Positions 59,246 to 64,000 of a DNA stretch of 64,000 nt are shown piece after piece. Within the stretch, counting starts at the first letter, position 1, and every line of letters begins with the position of its first letter. Both the position numbers and the translations under genes were made by a program. The notes below the pieces were generated by a model. The model saw nothing but the letters and a program-made list of their open reading frames with translations. It was not told the origin of the DNA and did no database searches. Source of the DNA: Diplonema papillatum (Eukaryota; Euglenozoa; Diplonemea; Diplonemida; Diplonemidae). The DNA is taken from contig JAPJBO010000432.1 in the NCBI GenBank assembly GCA_030068145.1, positions 62,001-126,000 of the forward strand, written 5' to 3'.

Positions 59246-59924
59246 AGTATTGACACGTGAGAAAGGCGACTAGCGGAAAGGAGAAGACAGCAAGGAGAGT
59301 GGACATTGGGCCAACAAAAGTAGTCGTCGTAGTAGTTTGAACTTGTTACGCAGCAACAATCTGTGACGATAGACTGCACAGCGGTAGTAGTAGTGGTCGT
59401 CCATTCTCGAATGGAATGGCAGTGGGAAACAAATGGGAGGGGTTGAGGGTCGACGTAGGCACCAAGCCCCCACGACGGGCTGGAGACAGATGACTCCCAG
59501 GATACTTCGCTGCTTTCATCGGGAGGTGTCGCGACGCACCTGTCAGTTAACCACAAACTGGGACTGACTGCTGCCCTCTGCAGTTCTTCTGTGTCTCTGG
59601 GAACTTCTTGCCTCCAGTCTCGCGGGTTCTCCTGCTTACCTGAGGGATCGTCCCGAGGAGGAGTGCAGGCATCAGGGACACGAAGCCACAGCCCCCTTCA
59701 CTGGCTGGGCGTTGCGTGTTCAGAGCGTTTCCTACAACCAGCACTCAAGTACCGCGATACTCAAGCGCCGCCTGCCCCGAGGTACGCAGTGGCACTCCAG
59801 AACAGTCGTCCCCAACACAAGTATATCTCTAAAAAAAAGACAAACAAAACCAAGACACCAAACTGATTGTCCTTCGGGATCGACGGTAACACAAAAATTT
59901 TCTTTGACTCTAAAAAGTAGTAGA
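59246..59924. other. Unassigned region with a retroelement tail piece
   Basis: 59320..59400 is an inverted, diverged copy of the coding end and (ACT)n tail at 29420..29490. AACTGATTGTCCTTCGGGAT near 59861 matches 55413. No gene recognised. Confidence 0.4.
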
Positions 59925-60250
59925 ACGTGGGGGGCCCAAGACTACACTCCTCGAAGGAATATACTATACAAATGCGTTCCATCTGCTGTGACGTAGACAC
60001 GGAGTGTGCATAGTGCGTTGCTCAGGGTAGTCGAAGGCCTGACAATCACACTAATGCAACAAATTTACCAACTTGGTGTCAGTCACAAACAGTCCCGGAC
60101 AGGGCTAGCCATAACCCATAATGAAAGCGTGCACCAAATTTTCAACCCGTAACCATTTAGCCCTTTCTTGCTGGGAAACTCATTCAACAACGGTCACAAG
60201 GAGACCCTAAAACCCCGGAATTTCAAGCGAACTTTAACTCTAAAAAAAAA
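59925..60250 (+). repeat. Family Q/P copy
   Basis: GTGGGGGGCCCAAGACTACA, AGTCCCGGACAGGGCTAGCC, TCACAAGGAGACCCTAAAAC, ending in A-rich sequence. A 55-bp piece shared with 19836 is inserted near 60009. Confidence 0.65.
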
Positions 60251-60345
60251 AGCGACACCCAAACAACATCCGCCGGTAGGATAAAAACTGCCTAAAGAAA
60301 TCAAATGCCTTCGGGTAGGCTACTCTGCACTAGTTGTGTGTGCGA
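60250..60345 (+). repeat. Family T copy
   Basis: CAAACAACATCCGCCGGTAG and CTTCGGGTAGGCTACTC; truncated before the A run. Confidence 0.6.
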
Positions 60346-60449
60346 AGGACCTGTTTTGTATCTTCACGTGGCAGGTTCCAACGCTGCCAACTTTCTTTTT
60401 TGTAATGACATGTCCACGGCGTGGTATCAGTGGCTTCTATATGGGTCTG

Positions 60450-60800
60450 GTGCTCGGACCAAGTCCGAGCAACCAAAAAAAGAAAATTCCGCGCCTGCGG
60501 CGCTGGTATTTTTGGCTTGTGTATTGTTTCATGACGTGTTGCCAAGAAAGCGAAGACCGTGGCTGTCCGCCCTGCTGTTGCAGATTACAGCCAAGCGTTC
60601 TTGAATGATCCCGGCACACTGCTGCAGTACCCCAACACTCGCCTTCTTCGCATGGCTCTTTTGCTACCCGGAGGACAGTCTCTGTGGTGGACAGTAGTGA
60701 CAACCACAAAAGAGGTGCACCCTGTCGGATACAAAAACGTGCAGTTGTGCCGCAACTGGGATTTTTAGTAACTCCGAGCAACTTACGGACAGTTACGTGG
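60450..60800 (+). repeat. Family M copy 2 with intact coding-like end
   Basis: Hairpin CTCGGACCAAGTCCGAG, then a frame ADYSQAFLNDPGTLLQYPNT, RLLRMALLLPGGQSLWWTVV, VGYKNVQLCRNWDF and stop. It looks like the C-terminus of a mobile-element protein; not recognised. Confidence 0.55.
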
Positions 60801-60847
60801 GAGGACTTTTTATATATAAGGCCCTGCGTGGTATGTTGTTCCAAAAG

Positions 60848-61010
60848 AAAATGAAGCATGAGTTAAAGTCTAGCCTGATACAGTAAGGTTTCTTATCCCA
60901 GCCCCCCCCCGCCCACCGACCACATGTACCTGAACCTCACAAAACAAACAAAAGGTCGAAAGACACCAATCTGTACGTCCCACGGAATCGTCAGAAACAC
61001 AAAAAAAAAA
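60848..61010 (+). repeat. Family K copy with poly(A)
   Basis: Codes KHELKSSLIQ then stop, followed by the same 3' UTR as 300..428 and about 10 A. Confidence 0.7.
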
Positions 61011-61659
61011 TTAGTATGGCGCTTCCGTTTGTTTGTGCGCACTAGCGGCTTTTCACCTGATTTGGTGAGTTGCTTTTAGTACGCTGCCAACTACTAATTT
61101 TTAGTACCAACAATGCATTGTTAACACAAAAAAAAAAATCCAAACTATGCGACGGCTGAGGGGCCAGTAGTAGTACTACACTACTAGTGTACCATACGAG
61201 TGCTCGGACCAGGTTCAAGCAAAACAGGGATTATCCTGTATGGTTACTGGGTGGGGGGGGGGGGGGTCGAATACACACGGTGCACTAGTCATTAGGAATT
61301 CAGTGTTCTTACTAGTAAAATTACTAGTGAAAATGTGCCACTAGTCATTCATACTAGTGCCACTAGTCATTCTTACTAGTGGCATATGGTGTGGGTGTAC
61401 GACCCACGCTCGAATACTGTTCCGCAGGTTCGTCCTGCCGCTGTTGTGCACGCAGCAACATGAATGGTGAACACAACAGGTTGCCGAGAAGAACAAGTGA
61501 ATGGGATAAGCATGGCCCGAAGTCTGGGGTGTGATGGGTGGGGAATTGCAAGAACGTGTTTGGAATGGGTATGTGCTCAGGGTGTGATGGGTGGGGGAGG
61601 GGGGAACAACGGAAGAAAGGGCCATGTGGCATAGAGTGCTGAATTCAGAGGAGGTAAGA

Positions 61660-62388
61660 CTACCTTCCACCCGTGTGGGCATCGCGCATGTGGGCATCCC
61701 TTCTGCGTGCATCGGCGAACCTTTGCATGCACAGGGGGCAGGTCTTCTTGTCAAGCTTCTCAGCATGAACGTACAGCAGGTGTTGGGTCAGCCCGCCCTT
61801 GCGAACTGTCTTTTTGCACGATGGACATTGCGTTGTGCATTCGCAGGTGACTGTAGGGCGGTGGTGTGCGTCGTAGTGTGCGAAGAGGCCGTGGATTCGC
61901 GTGTAGCTCTTCTGGCTGATAATACACCCGTGCTCGCTGCTCTCGTTTTCAGGGTCGGTTGTGCTGCTGTCCGCATCGTCATCCTCCTCCTCATCGGAAG
62001 TCGGGTTGTTGTGCCACGGCTTCTCGTTGCAAATGCAAATCTTGAGAAGAACACCTTCACGAGCAGGACTGCTACGAAACTTCTGTCCCCATCGTTCAGT
62101 TCTCCGGCATACGTGGGCACCCAAACCAGCCCTTCGGAGGCGGGCCTCCAGGTTTTCTGCGGCTTGCTTCCACACCGTACTTCGTGCAGTGATGCAAAGA
62201 AATATGGTGTCGTACTGGTACAGGTGTGGGAGGGGATTGCGACACGCGGGCGCGAGGTCAGGCGCGCTTCGCTTCGTGTCCAGGCTCTTGAGGTGCTTTG
62301 TCTGCAGCTCGATTGCCTGGAAGTCGCGTTCCATTGTCTTCTGGGACGTGCAGGCGGACCACCTTTTGCGCTCACCGTTCATCTGCAT
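61660..62388 (-). CDS. Element-encoded C2H2 zinc-finger protein (C-terminal part)
   Basis: 242 residues open on the minus strand. The N-terminal half is charged (RKRWSACTSQKTMERDFQAI, then YQYDTIFLCITARS). An acidic stretch follows (TSDEEEDDDADSSTTDPENE), then HGLFAHYDAHH and a finger pair: CPSCKKTVRKGGLTQHLLYVH and CPLCMQRFADARRRDAHMRDAH. Both pairs are C-x2-C with His pairs at typical C2H2 spacing. Such proteins encoded by CACTA-like elements may bind the subterminal repeats. It is probably continuous with pieces upstream (62390..63300) through introns or decayed frames. Confidence 0.6.
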   Translation of the reverse strand: MQMNGERKRWSACTSQKTMERDFQAIELQTKHLKSLDTKRSAPDLAPACRNPLPHLYQYDTIFLCITARSTVWKQAAENLEARLRRAGLGAHVCRRTERWGQKFRSSPAREGVLLKICICNEKPWHNNPTSDEEEDDDADSSTTDPENESSEHGCIISQKSYTRIHGLFAHYDAHHRPTVTCECTTQCPSCKKTVRKGGLTQHLLYVHAEKLDKKTCPLCMQRFADARRRDAHMRDAHTGGR

Positions 62389-63300
62389 CCTCTTCTACCC
62401 GACTAGCATCCGGAAGTGTCCGGATCACGAGCCGTAGCATGCCCTTCACATCGTGCAAGGCTGGTGTGATGGCATGCGCTGGTTCCGTGATACGGGCGGC
62501 AATGTTGCAGTGGAAGCCCTGCGCATGCATTTCCTGGATGCTAAGCCGTTTGCATCTGTGCAGGTGTGCCAACCGCGTCTCCATGCAGGTTGCACAACAG
62601 GCACTTCGGTGCCCGCCACCGCCCACGCCTCGAAAGAGCGACCACATTTCTGCGTGGTCACCACCAAACACAAATCGACTCAGAGGAATGATTGCACTGT
62701 TCTTGCGGAACCTGAATAGCGCTCAGATGCGGCAGGCAGCTCAAGATCCACCATGAGTGGAAGGCAGGCTTCCGCTTATCGCACACAGTAAGAAACCGCT
62801 TCGCCTTGAGGTCCCCGGACAGTCCAACAGCAAGACGCTGCCTCCCTGTTGCCCCACGGAAGGCGTTGCCTGGTTTGTACGCGTCCACTGTCTGTCACAA
62901 CCACTGCGGGTGGGCAGCCACCCTGCTCCAGTGGAAACTTGGACAGCAGGAACGAAATTGCCTTCGGGGTATATCCGACTAACTCGTCGGCCATCGCCTT
63001 GAACCCTGCACCGCAGGGGAAAACAACAATGAATGCATACCATGCACCGACAGCGCGCGCTATCGGTGCCATCATTGCAGGGAACATAATGCGATTCGGC
63101 ATGTCTATGCATCAGTGTGCCCAGCTGGCTCTCTACAGCAGTGAATGGCGAGCTTGGCCCGACCACGGGGCTGTCCTCCACAACATCTTTGCTGCACGGA
63201 AACGCATGCGCAGGGCTTCCGCTGCAACATTGCCTCACAACACAAGAGGTTCTTGGGAAACTCATCTGCCAGGCGACTGGAAATGTTGTGCGCACTTACG
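62389..63300 (-). pseudogene. Upstream part of the element-encoded gene, frame broken or spliced
   Basis: Minus-strand segments in different frames look protein-like: GAWYAFIVVFPCGAGFKAMA with CPPAVVVTDSG (62776..63102), AYKPGNAFRGATGRQRLAVG (62660..62888), and GGDHAEMWSLFRGVGG with HDVKGMLRLVIRTLPDASR (62372..62671). The hydrophobic strand ending VVVTDSG could belong to an RNase H-fold transposase, but I cannot identify a full DDE set. Confidence 0.4.
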
Positions 63301-63633
63301 GCAGGTGTGACTTGGCAACCTCGTTTTCACCATTCATGTTTCTGCGTGCACAACATCGGCAGGACGAACCTGCGGAACAGTATTCGAGCGTGGGTCGGAC
63401 ACCCACGCCATATCCACCGCCTAAAAATGGACTTTACTGTGTAAAACACTAGCAAACATGACTAGTGCACTAGTCATTCTTACAAGTGCACTAGTCATTC
63501 TTACTAGTGCACTAGTCATTCTTACTAGTGGCACTAGTAAGATGACTAGTGGCACTAGTCATATTACTGGTAAGATTTCTACTAGTAAGTTCACTTTAAA
63601 ATGACTAGTGATTGGCCCTACTAGTGCACCGTG

Positions 63634-64000
63634 CAGGAGGTACCTTGAATACAAGAGGTACCTTGAATAGATGAGGCATTTTGGAAATCTGGAAAAAGGT
63701 TGGATTTTTTCTTGGTCCGCACAACAGACCTTTATCGACGGTTTTCTGATCGCGATGAGCTCCGATGAAGAGAACCATCAAAAATAGACCCGGGGACCAA
63801 AGATTATGTGCGTGGTTCGTGGGTCTTTATCAGATGAGAGGCACCGGGCGTGGAACCCACAGGTTTTCAATGGAGAGGACGGGAATCGACCCACTGGTTG
63901 GTGATATTTCTTTGCTGGTCCATGTAGCAGACCTTTTTCGGCGAATTTGTGCTCGCGTTCAGCTCCATTGCAATTTCATCGGTTCCGCATGCCTGTTGCT
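63634..64000. other. Unassigned window end
   Basis: Begins with a doubled GAGGTACCTTGAATA. No gene or known repeat family is recognised. Confidence 0.35.

Larger units (their letters stand above)
61276..63633. mobile_element. CACTA-like DNA element, copy 2 (2.36 kb), with long inverted ends
   Basis: Ends CACGGTGCACTAGTC and ACTAGTGCACCGTG are flanked by CA on both sides. CTAGT-rich subterminal blocks lie at 61276..61385 and 63460..63633. Inside them, about 85 bp around GCTCGAATACTGTTCCGCAG (61400..61485) recur inverted at about 63325..63410. The interior carries a minus-strand protein gene with zinc fingers. Confidence 0.65.

Noticed and set aside
61276..63633. Calling the CTAGT element an autonomous transposon
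   Set aside because: No complete transposase could be read. The upstream gene pieces are in several frames, and only the zinc-finger end is convincing.

Overview
The window is eukaryotic nuclear DNA, very rich in repeats. Two host genes can be assembled from spliced exons with GT-AG boundaries, and nearly everything else is mobile or repetitive DNA. The mix of an HDEL-tailed ER glucosidase, a Cache-type receptor cyclase and large repeat-filled introns suggests a unicellular protist or alga. A chromerid-like or other alveolate/stramenopile alga is my best guess, held weakly. Nothing is arranged as a bacterial operon, and most open frames are accidental.

Host gene 1 (+ strand, 431..19630) is the 3' part of a glycosyl hydrolase family 31 enzyme, best matched to ER glucosidase II alpha. 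Exons are at 431..609, 12555..12716, 12940..13011 and 19544..19630, all joining in phase 0. One small exon may be missing between the last two. The protein ends in HDEL. Its first visible intron (11.9 kb) holds a CACTA-like terminus with a 131-bp tandem array, plus two antisense copies of a non-LTR retrotransposon. A later intron holds a 211-bp satellite (about 13.56..16.14 kb).

Host gene 2 (+ strand, 26126..37723) is a receptor-type class III nucleotide cyclase: TM, extracellular Cache-like region, TM, catalytic domain. At least two catalytic positions look substituted. Its 8.7-kb first intron holds about 280 copies of a 20-bp minisatellite (29.52..35.14 kb), a long foldback sequence and several dispersed repeats.

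The main mobile element is a two-ORF non-LTR retrotransposon (2002..9792, - strand). ORF1 has a coiled coil. ORF2 carries an OTU cysteine protease domain, an APE-type endonuclease, a reverse transcriptase, a CCHC knuckle and a triple Cys/His repeat. A 5'-truncated copy sits head to tail at 9793..12225, and a rearranged copy is at 41315..42996. Other elements are two CACTA-like elements with CTAGT-rich ends (21880..24436 and 61276..63633), retrotransposon fragments with RNase H domains (43993..44797 and 52694..54438), MITE-like and foldback elements, and many dispersed families. I label these families A, B, C, D, F, H, I, K, M, N, O, Q, R, S, T and U. Several are nested, so the order of insertion can be read: C inside D, A inside a TIR element, a foldback inside A, an RNase H fragment inside B, and a satellite expanded inside F.
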